Shown in pieces: positions 8,346-17,850 of a stretch of DNA of 64,000 nt (positions are counted from its first letter, which is position 1; the number at the start of each line of letters is the position of its first letter). The translations under genes were made by a program, and so were the position numbers. Source of the DNA: Microcystis aeruginosa FD4 (GTDB lineage Bacteria; Cyanobacteriota; Cyanobacteriia; Cyanobacteriales; Microcystaceae); the NCBI RefSeq assembly GCF_009792235.1, contig NZ_CP046973.1, forward strand, positions 4,092,001-4,156,000. The letters run 5' to 3'. Below the pieces are notes generated by a model. That model saw nothing but the letters and a program-made list of their open reading frames with translations, was not told where the DNA came from and did no database searches.

Positions 8346-9509
8346 TTATTGAAAAATTTCATCTACTCTTTTAAGACGATTTCTAATCCGACTTTTACTA
8401 TTAGAAGAGGTTCCAGAATACCTTTTGAAGTCGTCGTCACTTTTTAATTGTGTTATCTTTGATTTCAAAAGTTCAAGGTCTTCAGCATACGTCTCGATAT
8501 TTTGAGCAACTCCGATTAATATACCCTCAAAATAAGCTGGAACAAATAAGTTTCTATCGTTTCTGAATATCTTGTTGTCTTCTATTTGGTAAATTAACTC
8601 TAAAACTCTCATGATGAGAGATTCATAAACATCATAGTCAAAATTAGCGTTCTCAACAGTTTTCTCCATAAAATTGTTTAAAAACTTCTCCATATTTTCA
8701 TTAACATTTTCAGCATTTTTGTAGAAAGCAAAAAACCTAAGAACTAATTCTTGATCATATAATTCATTAAGTTTGCCACTACTTAATTGAGTAAGAGATT
8801 TGAAAACTTTGCTTTGACTAACTTTTAGTAAAAGCTCGTTAAGCCTGGGATTAACCCCTCGATAAATTGCATTTCTTATCTCTTGTGGAGTTAATTTTGA
8901 ACCTCCAGAGTTGAGTCTTTTGAACAACTCATACTTCATGGAAGTACTACTTTCTCCTCTCAGAATTTCAACTCTACAAACAGCCCTTTTCAAGTTTATT
9001 TTTAGATTTGTTGGAAGATTGTCAACATTAAAGCCTTGCAAGCTTTTGACCAATCCTCCTTCTTGCAAAGTCCATTTATTTATAGTTTTTCTCTCTCCAG
9101 TTTCTTCCCCGCTTTCCTCATCAATTTCTTCTTCTTCTTCGACTACTGATCTGTCTCTATCTTCTTGATAGTCAATTGTCCATCCACTACCTTTTAGTTC
9201 ACCAAAAAAACTTATGAAAGTAGAAACACGTGGCAATCCATCGACTAATTCCCATACACCGTTTTTATCCTCGGCCACAAATATTGGAGGAATTGGAATC
9301 GAGAGTAGAATTGATTCTATAAGTGCAGTTTTTTGTGCTTCTGACCATCGGAATAATCTCTGATACTCTGGTCTAATTATTAATTCATTATTTTTGTATA
9401 GGTTGATCAACTCCCCAAAAGAAATGTCAAGCCTATCAGACGAAAGTCTTTTTCTCTCATCTGAGACTTCTTTTTCGAGTAAGGCTACTTTTTCTGCAAG
9501 GTTTTCCAT
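8346..9509 (-). CDS. DUF262 (ParB/GmrS-like) protein, HEPN partner
   Basis: The N-terminal DUF262 domain is clear: IIRPEYQRLFRWSEAQKTAL, then LIESILLSIPIPPIFVAE, then WELVDGLPRVSTF. DUF262/GmrS proteins normally carry D-G-x-Q-R-(L/V)-(S/T)-T at the last site; here D90-G-L-P93-R has proline for glutamine (CCA). The rest, residues 130-387, is helical with an acidic insert (about 110-125, VVEEEEEIDEESGEE). ATG at 9509 is preferred; TTG at 9554 extends the same frame. It is transcribed with the HEPN gene. Likely role is abortive-infection or modification-dependent defence, possibly inactive here. Confidence 0.75.
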   Translation of the reverse strand: MENLAEKVALLEKEVSDERKRLSSDRLDISFGELINLYKNNELIIRPEYQRLFRWSEAQKTALIESILLSIPIPPIFVAEDKNGVWELVDGLPRVSTFISFFGELKGSGWTIDYQEDRDRSVVEEEEEIDEESGEETGERKTINKWTLQEGGLVKSLQGFNVDNLPTNLKINLKRAVCRVEILRGESSTSMKYELFKRLNSGGSKLTPQEIRNAIYRGVNPRLNELLLKVSQSKVFKSLTQLSSGKLNELYDQELVLRFFAFYKNAENVNENMEKFLNNFMEKTVENANFDYDVYESLIMRVLELIYQIEDNKIFRNDRNLFVPAYFEGILIGVAQNIETYAEDLELLKSKITQLKSDDDFKRYSGTSSNSKSRIRNRLKRVDEIFQ

Positions 9510-9603
9510 ATTACTCAGGCTTAGTATGCTTTTCCAAGTATAACAAGCTAACAATGAAATTGATGACGACTCTGTGAAAGAGAGAACTCAGTTTTTGACA
9601 GTC

Positions 9604-9655
9604 TAACTATTAATCATATCGCTCCCTGCTGTCTCGCACCCTCCTCTGTCCTACT
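9604..9655. repeat. Module-boundary repeat, copy B
   Basis: Reads CTATTAATCATATCGCTCCC then TGCTGTCTCGCACCCTCCTC, the closest full-length match to copy A (7454-7500). It sits between the DUF262 start and the end of the restriction-modification gene. Confidence 0.75.
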
Positions 9656-9727
9656 TCTAATTGACGTGCTGTTAGGCAGTGGCTTCGACACCGCACTCTT
9701 AGACTCACAGTTTCAATGAATGAGCAT

Positions 9728-9822
9728 GGTGCGTTCCCAAAAACCTATTGGTGGAGCAGTAGGACTTGCATTAGGGAACGCACCCTACAGCTAGCTAAGC
9801 CACCTAACGGTGAAGTTAGGTG
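9728..9822. repeat. Inverted-repeat element plus hairpin in the spacer
   Basis: GGTGCGTTCCC at 9728-9738 is perfectly complementary to GGGAACGCACC at 9774-9784 (35-base spacing). Immediately after, CACCTAAC (9801-9808) pairs with GTTAGGTG (9815-9822) around a 6-base loop. The second hairpin lies just past the stop of the minus-strand restriction-modification gene and could end its transcript, but no T-run follows. The first pair looks like a small decayed mobile repeat. Confidence 0.55.
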
Positions 9823-9863
9823 TACTTTCACAACTGATATCTTTAAGAACGCTTTTCTGGGTT

Positions 9864-12326
9864 CTAATATGGACCGAGGAATCTCTCTCCATTGAAGTGA
9901 ATCATGTGATCGGGCTGATCAGCTACCCAAACTTCTGTTTCCCAAGAAATTTCAGCAAGATAACGAGTCATTTCCCTACGACTGGGAAAAGCAGTAACAA
10001 AGACAAGACCCTTACAGCTTAATTGAAAAAGTTGCTTTAGTTCATTGTGGCGCTTCAAATTCACTGGACCATGACTCGTCACCGCTTCTATAAGGACAAG
10101 CCAATCTTGGTATCTATGATAGATAACAAGATCAGGCATTTTCCCGTGAGTATCTAATTCAATCCCCATTTCTCGGAATTTTTGTGTTTCGTTGATTATA
10201 AATTTATCACCGGCATCGCCAATATATAGAACTACGCCCCCTGGCGTAAATCTTGGACAAAAGCTTTCTAAGATGTCTTTAATTAAAATATTTTGCCCAC
10301 CTGATGAAAGCTGAATCGCCCGACCATCGGGTAAGGTTATAGGAATCATGGGCAGATTTCGATTCCTGGCTTGCAACAAATTAGTAACTGAAACTGCGTA
10401 ATTTCTACGAGCTTCTTCCCACTGCTCAGAGCCATAAACTTGAAGCAGTGATAACGCTTGCCGATCAAGTTGGTAGCACCACCTAGGGCTATTAATTGGT
10501 CGGTCTGGTTTGTCTGGATTCTCGACCACCAGTCCCATCTGCACAAATTGATGCATTGTCTGTCGTCGAACAGTTTCCCGTGTGTTTGGTGCATATTGTT
10601 TTCCGTAATGATCACGGAACCAATCCATCATTTCTGTAATTCCGCGTTTTGGTGCAGTAGCTTGGCTCCAGGGTTGATCAGGTTGAATATCTGCTAACGC
10701 AAGTAAGCATAGTGCAGACCTTTCATTCTGTTGCTCTCTAGGAGCAGAGATAGCCTTGAGAATTGTAAGTGCTTCTTCGATTCGTTTGTTTGCTTGAACT
10801 GCGGTGCTTGCTTCATCCATAATTGATAGAACTTCATGTACAACTTGATCGATTTCTTCTTGGTTTAAGTCATTGTCCCCAACTTGAACTCCTATTTGGA
10901 TTAAGTCATTTTTACATGGATACTTAACCCTACGAAGGTCGGTAGCATTGACTTGTGTATGTCCACTAAATTGACGAAAGTAGCTATCAAATAAAGTTGA
11001 ATTCAGAAATGCGGCTAACCCTTTAGCTACATCAGGAGGCATTCCTCTGCCTTTAGCATGATAATAATTAAGATGATTTTCGACACCTAGAGATTTTGAA
11101 CCAATAGGAGAACACACAGCAGCAACAACACGACGCTTTTCTTCTTTGGATGAAAAACGTTTTGTCAAAACATACCAGCCAGGCTCAATTAACCATTTTT
11201 CTGTTTCGTTATTTTTTTCTACCGCAATGGGCTTGCGGGGATTATCAGGAGGAAATACTACTTTCCTTACTTTTACAGATTCTGGATAAAGTAGGGGAAC
11301 AGTTCTATCACTCAAATGGTTTCTTAAAGACGATTTCAGGCGAAAATCAACAACTGGACCAGTGGAAACTTCTAAGCCTATCTCATCCAATGTACAGGGC
11401 ATTTTATTCATTTGAACTCTCAAGGAATTCTTGAGAGAATTTGTAACAATATGAATAAACTGTTCAGAATCATTCGGCTCAATCACTTCGTCATAGGAAG
11501 CATATCTAGATTCTGAAATCTCGTCTAATGCCATCTCAGCATTACTGGTTATTTTTACAGTGCCAGGTTTTTGTTTAGATCTTAGGGCGTGAAAAATAAT
11601 ATTTTCCTGTAATACCTCATCTTCTGAGAAGGTTGCTGATCTACTCTCAAATATATGGATTTTATCTAGTTTCATGTATTCTAGGAAGGCTTTTCGGAAA
11701 GGGCGAAAATACTTGCCATTGCAAAAACTTCTCGGCGTAATCGCAACCACTTCGCCATCGTCTATAAGTTGTACGATGGCAAGCCAAACAAATGCGCTGT
11801 AGAGATTTACAGTATCAATCCCAATACTTGCAAGAACTTTCTTTTCTGCTGATTGGCTGTGAATCTTTTTATAAGGTGGATTCAGAATCGCATGAGTAAA
11901 GCCCGGAACTACCTTCTTAAAGAGTGGCAAGTTCATTTCACTACTAGCTTTGATGAAATTCTCCTCCCGCAAGCAATAATCTGCTTGAATTCCTTTTCCG
12001 TTCAAAGCGGCACAGCATTCTGTGAGGGTTTGATTTAGCGAGGGGAAGAAGACTGGTTCGACTTCATATGCTGTAATGCTGCAACTACTAACCTGATCGG
12101 GGTTTGCCAGTAACCGCTCTACTACAGCAGCAGTTAAAGTTCCAATTCCAGCCCCAGCATCTAGAAGGTGAATATGACCAGACAGGTTGTTGAATTGTCC
12201 TGCCATGAAACGCGCAACAGTTGCGGGGGTCAAGAACTGACCCAACTGACTACGCTGTTTCAAGTTCAATCTTGAAGAGTAGTAGACTCTGGCTATATCA
12301 GCAGAATCAGTAAGGAACGTTGCCAT
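9864..12326 (-). CDS. Fused Eco57I-type methylase / BsuBI-PstI-type restriction enzyme
   Basis: 820 residues combining modification and cleavage. N-terminal half: SAM motif I LLDAGAGIGT (residues 54-63), catalytic NPPY (149-152) and the YHAKGRG/NSTLFDSYFRQFSGHTQVNATDL target-recognition region, as in Eco57I-type N6-adenine methylases. C-terminal 320 residues match the BsuBI/PstI endonuclease family: helical DNA-binding part (MMDWFRDHYGKQYAPNTRETVRRQ) then the PD-(D/E)xK-like core KMPDLVIY (PD 731-732) with LVLIEAVTSHGP (E747). No separate methylase gene is needed. It is flanked by the boundary repeats B and C, suggesting acquisition as a cassette. Recognition site unknown. Confidence 0.85.
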   Translation of the reverse strand: MATFLTDSADIARVYYSSRLNLKQRSQLGQFLTPATVARFMAGQFNNLSGHIHLLDAGAGIGTLTAAVVERLLANPDQVSSCSITAYEVEPVFFPSLNQTLTECCAALNGKGIQADYCLREENFIKASSEMNLPLFKKVVPGFTHAILNPPYKKIHSQSAEKKVLASIGIDTVNLYSAFVWLAIVQLIDDGEVVAITPRSFCNGKYFRPFRKAFLEYMKLDKIHIFESRSATFSEDEVLQENIIFHALRSKQKPGTVKITSNAEMALDEISESRYASYDEVIEPNDSEQFIHIVTNSLKNSLRVQMNKMPCTLDEIGLEVSTGPVVDFRLKSSLRNHLSDRTVPLLYPESVKVRKVVFPPDNPRKPIAVEKNNETEKWLIEPGWYVLTKRFSSKEEKRRVVAAVCSPIGSKSLGVENHLNYYHAKGRGMPPDVAKGLAAFLNSTLFDSYFRQFSGHTQVNATDLRRVKYPCKNDLIQIGVQVGDNDLNQEEIDQVVHEVLSIMDEASTAVQANKRIEEALTILKAISAPREQQNERSALCLLALADIQPDQPWSQATAPKRGITEMMDWFRDHYGKQYAPNTRETVRRQTMHQFVQMGLVVENPDKPDRPINSPRWCYQLDRQALSLLQVYGSEQWEEARRNYAVSVTNLLQARNRNLPMIPITLPDGRAIQLSSGGQNILIKDILESFCPRFTPGGVVLYIGDAGDKFIINETQKFREMGIELDTHGKMPDLVIYHRYQDWLVLIEAVTSHGPVNLKRHNELKQLFQLSCKGLVFVTAFPSRREMTRYLAEISWETEVWVADQPDHMIHFNGERFLGPY

Positions 12327-12383
12327 CTGGTCATTTAGTAGCAGTTATGAATCAATAGCACAGAACTCCTTCCCGGTACACCT

Positions 12384-12412
12384 AACTATCAATTATACCG
12401 CTCCCTGCTGCC
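12384..12412. repeat. Module-boundary repeat, copy C
   Basis: CTATCAATTATACCGCTCCC then TGCTG, matching the core of copies A and B but lacking their CACCCTCCTC tail. It lies about 60 bases upstream of the restriction-modification start. Confidence 0.7.
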
Positions 12413-12587
12413 AACTCCGGCGCTCATGGACAGTCTTAACGAGTAATTTAGAGAGTCAACAGCTGAGTGGTCTGTCAATCTTGAAATTGTGGATAGGGGA
12501 ATACTGCCAAATTATTCGCCCCCAATCCCTCAAAATCATCTTAACAGACCAATAGAATCGCCCTTAATTTTTGTCAATTGTCGGCCC

Positions 12588-13874
12588 CTAACTATATTCC
12601 TCCCCGACACTGAGATTAAAGAGCATTTGCAGGGATTGTAAACAACGCTTACGCGCTTCGATATCCTGTTGGGCCCGCAGTTGTACCATGGGTTCGTGAA
12701 GGATTTTATTAACGATACCGCGGGTCATTGCTTCGATAACTTCTTGGTGTTTTTCGGCGAATTCCGTCCCCAAACGGGAGAGGGCCTTTTCTAATTCCTG
12801 TTCGCGAATATCTTCAATTTTGCTTCTTAAACAGCTAATTGTCGGTACAGTGTCCAAAGAACGCCACCAAAGCTCGAAAGCTTCCACTTCCTGCTCTAGG
12901 AGTGCCTCTGCTTCCCTAGCCATCTGACGGCGACTTTCCTGATTGGCGGCAACCACCGCTTTAAGATCATCGACGTTAAAAGCTTGTACTTGTGCCAATT
13001 CCTTCACGTCGGTATGGACGTTGCGGGGAACAGAAATATCGATTAACATCAGCGATTTAGCAGTAATCGTCACTTCTGTCAATAAATTTTTAGTTAAAAT
13101 TGGTTCCGTGGCTCCGGTACTGGTAAAGACGATATCCGATGCCGCTACGGTAGTCATCATCTCTTCTAAGCCATATAGTTGCAGCGGTACGCTAGGAAAT
13201 TCACGGGCCAACTCCTGGGCCCGTCTTTGGGAGCGATTGACGATCGCAATTTGCTGAGAACCCTTAGCCAGAAGATGCGTAACTAATAATCGGGACATTT
13301 TCCCTGCCCCGATAATAGCGATTTTCTTGCTGCTGAGGTCTGCCACCTGAGCATGGGCTAACTCCACCGCTGCCGAACTGATCGATACGGCTCCCGTACC
13401 GATGCTGGTTTCCGTGCGGACGCGTTTACCGGCAGTCATCGCTTGTTTAAACAGGCGATCGAGTAATTGGCTAATACTATTGTACTTTTGAGCTAATTTA
13501 TGGGTATTTTTAACTTGAGCGAGAATTTGCCCTTCACCGAGGACAAGACTTTCTAAACCGGCCGACACCCGCAGTAGATGACGGACAGCATCCTGATGCA
13601 GCAGGGTAAACAGATAACGACGCAGAACATTAAGGGGAATATGCCCGATTTCAGCGAGAAACTGGGTAATTTCCACCACGCCCTTTTCCGTATCCGTAAC
13701 CACGGCGTAGATCTCCAAACGGTTACAGGTGCTGATGATGGCCACCTCTTGGATGTGGGGATAACCCTTAAGGTGGGTAAGAGCGGACTCGATTTTCGCT
13801 TCTGGGATACTCAATTTTTCGCGAATTTCCACAGGGGCTGTCTTGTGACTCAAGCCCACTACAGCAATATTCAT
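12588..13874 (-). CDS. hemA: Glutamyl-tRNA reductase
   Basis: First committed enzyme of tetrapyrrole (chlorophyll, heme, bilin) synthesis; NADPH-dependent reduction of Glu-tRNA to glutamate-1-semialdehyde. Seen: N-terminal VVGLSHKTAPVEIREKLS, the catalytic-cysteine segment ISTCNRLEIY, LVLGEGQILAQVK, the Rossmann loop IGAGKMSRL, and DISVPRNV. 428 residues is the family norm including the C-terminal dimerisation helix. Transcribed alone, followed on the same side by the glpX-type gene. Intact housekeeping gene. Confidence 0.97.
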   Translation of the reverse strand: MNIAVVGLSHKTAPVEIREKLSIPEAKIESALTHLKGYPHIQEVAIISTCNRLEIYAVVTDTEKGVVEITQFLAEIGHIPLNVLRRYLFTLLHQDAVRHLLRVSAGLESLVLGEGQILAQVKNTHKLAQKYNSISQLLDRLFKQAMTAGKRVRTETSIGTGAVSISSAAVELAHAQVADLSSKKIAIIGAGKMSRLLVTHLLAKGSQQIAIVNRSQRRAQELAREFPSVPLQLYGLEEMMTTVAASDIVFTSTGATEPILTKNLLTEVTITAKSLMLIDISVPRNVHTDVKELAQVQAFNVDDLKAVVAANQESRRQMAREAEALLEQEVEAFELWWRSLDTVPTISCLRSKIEDIREQELEKALSRLGTEFAEKHQEVIEAMTRGIVNKILHEPMVQLRAQQDIEARKRCLQSLQMLFNLSVGEEYS

Positions 13875-14058
13875 TTATGTTCTCCTACAAATGTTGCTCA
13901 GGCTACAAAAATTATTGATAAAGATCAGTGCGTTATGTCTCTAATTGTTGCAATTTAGTCCCAATCGGGATGCAAATAAAAGATGTTTGAAAAAAAACTT
14001 TATATATTTTTACCAATGGGGGCGAGGTGAGCCATACCCACCCCACCGGGTCAGAGAA

Positions 14059-15096
14059 TTATCTCAGTTGAATGTATTTGGGTTGGTCGAACAGGTGAAC
14101 GGTATCGACAAAGCGAGCGGTTTTCGATTGGGTGGAGATAACCAAGCTTTGGGTACGAGCGCCACCGTGGAAGAAGCGTACCCCTTCCATCAGGGTGCCG
14201 GGGGTGATCCCACAGGCGGCAAAGAGGACGGTTTCGCCACTGGCTAATTCTTCGCAACCGTAAACGCGATCGGGATTGGTGATGCCCATTTCTTGCAGAC
14301 GAGCGATATTACCCTCGCGACTTTCGCCGATTAAACCGGTTTTGACCACTTCGGGATCATAGATTAATTGTCCTTGGAAGTGACCCCCCAGACAACGCAT
14401 AGCCGCCGCCGAGATTACCCCTTCCGGAGCGGCACCGATACCCATGAGAGCATGAATATTAGTTCCCGAAAAAGCGCAGGAAATAGCGGCCGATACGTCA
14501 CCATCGCTGATCAGACGAACTCTGGCCCCAGCGTTGCGGATTTCTTGGATTAATTCCTTGTGACGGGGACGATCCATCACCACTACCACCAATTCTTCCA
14601 CCGAACGATTGAGACAATCGGAAAGAACTTTCAGGTTTTCCGTCGCCGATTTATTAATATCCACATGACCTTTAGCTGCTGGGGGAGCCGCTAATTTTTT
14701 CATATAAAAGTCAGGAGCGGCGAATAATCCACCTTTTTCGGAGATCGCTAACACGGCCATAGAACCATTTTGACCGTAGGCAACCAAGTTAGTGCCTTCG
14801 CAGGGATCGACGGCGATATCGATTTCGACTAATTCGTCGGGATTACAATATTGTTTGGCATCAGCTTGGGTACAGATACCCACTTCTTCGCCAATATAGA
14901 GCATGGGAGCTTCGTCTCTTTCCCCTTCTCCAATAACGATGCGACCGCGCATATGGATTTTATTCATCCGTTCGCGCATCGCTTCCACAGCGACGTGATC
15001 GGCGGTATTTTTTTCACCTTTACCCATCCACTTCGAGGAGGCAATGGCAGCCTGTTCGACCACTTCGATAATTTCTAACCCTAGCGTACTTTCCAC
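14059..15096 (-). CDS. glpX: Class II fructose-1,6-/sedoheptulose-1,7-bisphosphatase
   Basis: Dual-function Calvin cycle phosphatase of cyanobacteria (F/SBPase). Motifs: KNTADHVAVEAMRERMN, IVIGEGERDEAPML (metal-binding Glu/Asp), DIAVDPCEGTNLVA (the DPxExT lithium-sensitive phosphatase motif), and SDGDVSAAI. Length 345. It is cytosolic, acting on FBP and SBP. The neighbour hemA is read in the same direction with a 185-base gap, so separate promoters are likely. Confidence 0.96.
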   Translation of the reverse strand: MESTLGLEIIEVVEQAAIASSKWMGKGEKNTADHVAVEAMRERMNKIHMRGRIVIGEGERDEAPMLYIGEEVGICTQADAKQYCNPDELVEIDIAVDPCEGTNLVAYGQNGSMAVLAISEKGGLFAAPDFYMKKLAAPPAAKGHVDINKSATENLKVLSDCLNRSVEELVVVVMDRPRHKELIQEIRNAGARVRLISDGDVSAAISCAFSGTNIHALMGIGAAPEGVISAAAMRCLGGHFQGQLIYDPEVVKTGLIGESREGNIARLQEMGITNPDRVYGCEELASGETVLFAACGITPGTLMEGVRFFHGGARTQSLVISTQSKTARFVDTVHLFDQPKYIQLR

Positions 15097-15444
15097 TCGA
15101 TGATCCTCCCTACAACTGAATCTATGATTTATCTAGTGAGTTTGTTTCCTTAACAGTCAAAAGTCTATCACCAGACGGGGATCATTCTTAAGTTTTTATG
15201 TAGATCATCTCGAGGAGACCAGTATGGCTAGGGAGTTTTTGGGACTATTATCGCCTAATCTTGGCGATTGGGACTTTTATCGCTGATTTTGGCGTTAATA
15301 TAGCCCCTGTTATCGTTCTGGTTGGGATCGTTAAATAACAGACCTCCTGCATGATTAAAAAGTCAGTCCATTTCAGGCGAGAAATCAGCCTATTCCCTGA
15401 CTTCCGCCGGAATTCCCCTGGACAAAGCTCTAATCCTTAAAATC
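15097..15444. other. Intergenic region with no recognised gene
   Basis: Contains the upstream region of glpX and the downstream region of the next minus-strand gene. Short repeats of the type TTATCGCC..CTTGGCGAT and TTATCGCTGATTTTGGCG are seen around 15246-15300. No coding frame, RNA fold or mobile element that I can name. Confidence 0.5.
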
Positions 15445-16431
15445 CTAACGTTTTAAAGGATAAATGCCCGGTGGCAACCAAAATCCTTCTGTATAGCCAT
15501 TCTCCCATTGCATAAAAACATGATCGAAGAAATCGAGGTTTTCAGCATGAAGGTCTTTAATTTGCCATTTAGGCCCGTTTATTCCGGTTTCTGCTGGCTC
15601 ATTCTCTTGACCTGGGTTGGGAAATTGAGTCCGTTTTGCCCCATCTTTGGTGATGAAATAGATATGACCAGACTCGTTCTCCGTTACTTGGGACTTCCAG
15701 CGTGGCGCTCTTGCTCCAATTGCCCCACGAGGTGCTAGGTAATCTTTTTTCAAAAAGTAGAGAAATCCCAGACGACGCAGTTTTTTCTCAACGCCTGTAA
15801 CTTGAACATTATCAATTAAACAGGGGTCTTGGAAAAGTGCTTTGACGGTGGCTAATCCTAACTTTTCAGCCCGATATTTCATCACACAGGAGACAGAATA
15901 AGCGCAGGGTGCAAGATGAATACCGTATTGATCTTTTTTTTGTGCAACTAATTTATCTAGTTTCTCATGACCTTCCTTCGTTGCTTCCATAAAGGTTTCT
16001 TTGGACTGAAGAATGGGCAGGATTCCTTGTTCAAATAGCTTGCATCCTTCTTCTTCACTTAACTTGTGATCTGTTGCTAGGAACTTGGTGTGTTCAAGGT
16101 TTTTATAGGCATCTAAAACTAAACCCTGATAAATAGTTTTAGTATAATCTGAGGGAGCTGCCACATAAATTATAATGCTGGTTTCTTCTTTATGATTAGC
16201 TTGATCATAGCCAAAGGCAGTAATTTTGCGCTTCCCAAGATTCGTGAATCCTGAATAAGTAATCGACCAAGAACCGTCTGCTTTAACCTGATTATTGCCT
16301 AGGGAATATTTGTCATCTGCTGTGAGTTCTACAGTGACTATTCCAGAATTTACTTTGCCTGTAAAAGTAACAGGTTTTAGACATTCAAAGCGAGCATCAT
16401 TGATGGGACTAATAATTTGTAGGGAAGTCAT
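15445..16431 (-). CDS. Ig-like domain protein with possible papain-fold amidase domain
   Basis: Residues 1-95 form a beta-rich bacterial Ig-like domain (PINDARFECLKPVTFTGKV to ITAFGYDQANHKE). The remaining 230 residues have no family I can name with confidence; LAPCAYSVSCVMKY followed about 90 residues later by SGHIYFITKDG resembles the Cys and His positions of NlpC/P60/CHAP-type amidases. No signal peptide. It is the last gene of a minus-strand set that also holds two CHAP proteins and a DUF2235 hydrolase, which supports an envelope-directed role. Family assignment of the second domain is inference. Confidence 0.6.
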   Translation of the reverse strand: MTSLQIISPINDARFECLKPVTFTGKVNSGIVTVELTADDKYSLGNNQVKADGSWSITYSGFTNLGKRKITAFGYDQANHKEETSIIIYVAAPSDYTKTIYQGLVLDAYKNLEHTKFLATDHKLSEEEGCKLFEQGILPILQSKETFMEATKEGHEKLDKLVAQKKDQYGIHLAPCAYSVSCVMKYRAEKLGLATVKALFQDPCLIDNVQVTGVEKKLRRLGFLYFLKKDYLAPRGAIGARAPRWKSQVTENESGHIYFITKDGAKRTQFPNPGQENEPAETGINGPKWQIKDLHAENLDFFDHVFMQWENGYTEGFWLPPGIYPLKR

Positions 16432-16495
16432 GATATTTCTCCTATGAGATTGTTGAAAAATTGACTGTTAGACGAATTGATCACCCAATGAAGGA

Positions 16496-16588
16496 TTAAA
16501 AGCGAATCGCTTCCAGATCAGTACGATAGATACCAACTTTATGAATTTCCTCTGGTAATCTTGGCCAGATGTGGACTTCACTCTCAAA
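16496..16588 (-). pseudogene. Displaced 3' end of the DUF4127-like gene
   Basis: Reading through the 8-base target duplication, the interrupted gene continues here as TFE-SEVHIWPRLPEEIHK..GIYRTDLEAIRF and ends at a TAA (16496-16498). These codons are separated from the rest of the gene by the IS element at 16589-17850. Confidence 0.8.
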
Positions 16589-17850
16589 GGGAGCATCTCA
16601 CCTTTGTAATAAGTAGAAATGCTTAATGAACTCAATAAAAAAGTTAAAAAAGGCAACCATTTAGATAGGCAGAGCGATGACGAAGGACTTGCGGTACATT
16701 ACCAGATTCCCAACTTGCACCAGTAATTTTAAGACGATGAGCAATTTGTTTAATTTTTGATTCAACAGAGCCAGAGCCAATCGAAATGCCCTCTGCCTGC
16801 AAATAACCATAATTGACAATTCGATGTTTATGCTTGTTCAAATAAATAATAAAATTCTCCACTTGCGGCTCTGACCATCCCTCAAAACAGGAGATAGCAG
16901 CATCCACTTCCCCCTTCCATAGAAAACATTTTACCTCATCAATCCGCTGGAATGACCCGCCAACTTTATAGAGGTTTTCGATTAAATGATACCAATCCAA
17001 TATTTCAATTCTTTCCTGTTTCTCTCCTATCTGACCAAATAAATTCCAGATACCATCATGTCCATCTCCTAAACAAATTAAAGGTTCAGCCAAAACTTGA
17101 GAATTAACCAAATCTAATAAAGCCGAGTTATCTTGAAAAAAGGCCGCTACCCCCAGTTGATGAAAACTCACTGCTTTATAATCACGCCAAATCAAGGCTT
17201 TTCCCTTGGCAGTTCTTAGTCGTACCTTACCGCCATCTATGCTCATTTCTTCGACTTCAACTTCTGGGTTAGACGGTAATTCTTCAAAAGCATAGCGATG
17301 TACGAGGCGTTGTTGGGTACTGTGAGAAACAGCAATTCCTGTCAATGATTTGATTTTCTGCGCCGATTTCTCGTAGGATTCATCGCCACTTAATAGCAAA
17401 CAGTTCTTCTCTAACATTGGACTCATCTGAGTCCGAGGCTTTACTTCTAACTTCTTCGCTTGTTTTTCTGTAATTGGTAATTCGCCCAAAATACTTTTTA
17501 CTTTTCTTGTCCGACCGGCTGTTTCTCCTGTGCTTGTTTTGACAAAAAAATACCGATTTCTGGGTTGACATACTGAATCATTAAATCTCTAACAGTCTCT
17601 TCTATCTCTGCCAAGTTATTAAATTTCTCAACTTGGGATTGTTCATAAAGACATTGCCCTAACTCTTGACATAACTCTTTAATTCTTTTTTCATTTTCTG
17701 ATAACATTGGACTGTTCCTCCCATCGAGATATATTCTGAATCGTAAGTTATAACTATTATAATCTCATTTCTCTTTGTGATCAGGTTCAAGATTTTCTAG
17801 TTTTTGACTGCTATAAGCATTAATACTCATTGCACAAGTGAGATGCTCCC
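16589..17850 (-). mobile_element. ISKra4-family insertion sequence
   Basis: A complete 1262-bp element. Terminal inverted repeats are GGGAGCATCTCAC (16589-16601) and its complement GTGAGATGCTCCC (17838-17850), with further sub-terminal similarity. A perfect 8-bp target duplication CTCTCAAA flanks it at 16581-16588 and 17851-17858. It carries one transposase in two frames and is inserted near the end of the DUF4127-like gene. A 121-bp non-autonomous relative with the same ends lies at 61522-61642. Confidence 0.93.
16644..17707 (-). CDS. ISKra4-type transposase, two frames joined by slippage
   Basis: The upstream frame (17707-17498, 69 residues, MLSENEKRIKELCQELGQ) ends out of phase with the main frame (to 16644). 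Conserved sequence of the main frame (TSTGETAGRTRKVKSILG) can be read from near position 17550, and both frames cross a run of seven T at that point; a -1 slip there joins them. The DDE-type core shows SIDGGKVRLR, CLGDGHDGIWNL and GSGSVESKIKQ. Either programmed -1 frameshifting or a recent one-base loss explains the layout. The intact TIRs and target duplication favour a recently active element. Confidence 0.85.

Noticed and set aside
16468..16656. 62-residue minus-strand open frame beside the ISKra4-type element
   Set aside because: It is a shifted frame across the displaced tail of the DUF4127-like gene and the IS end; the correct frame gives the native tail.
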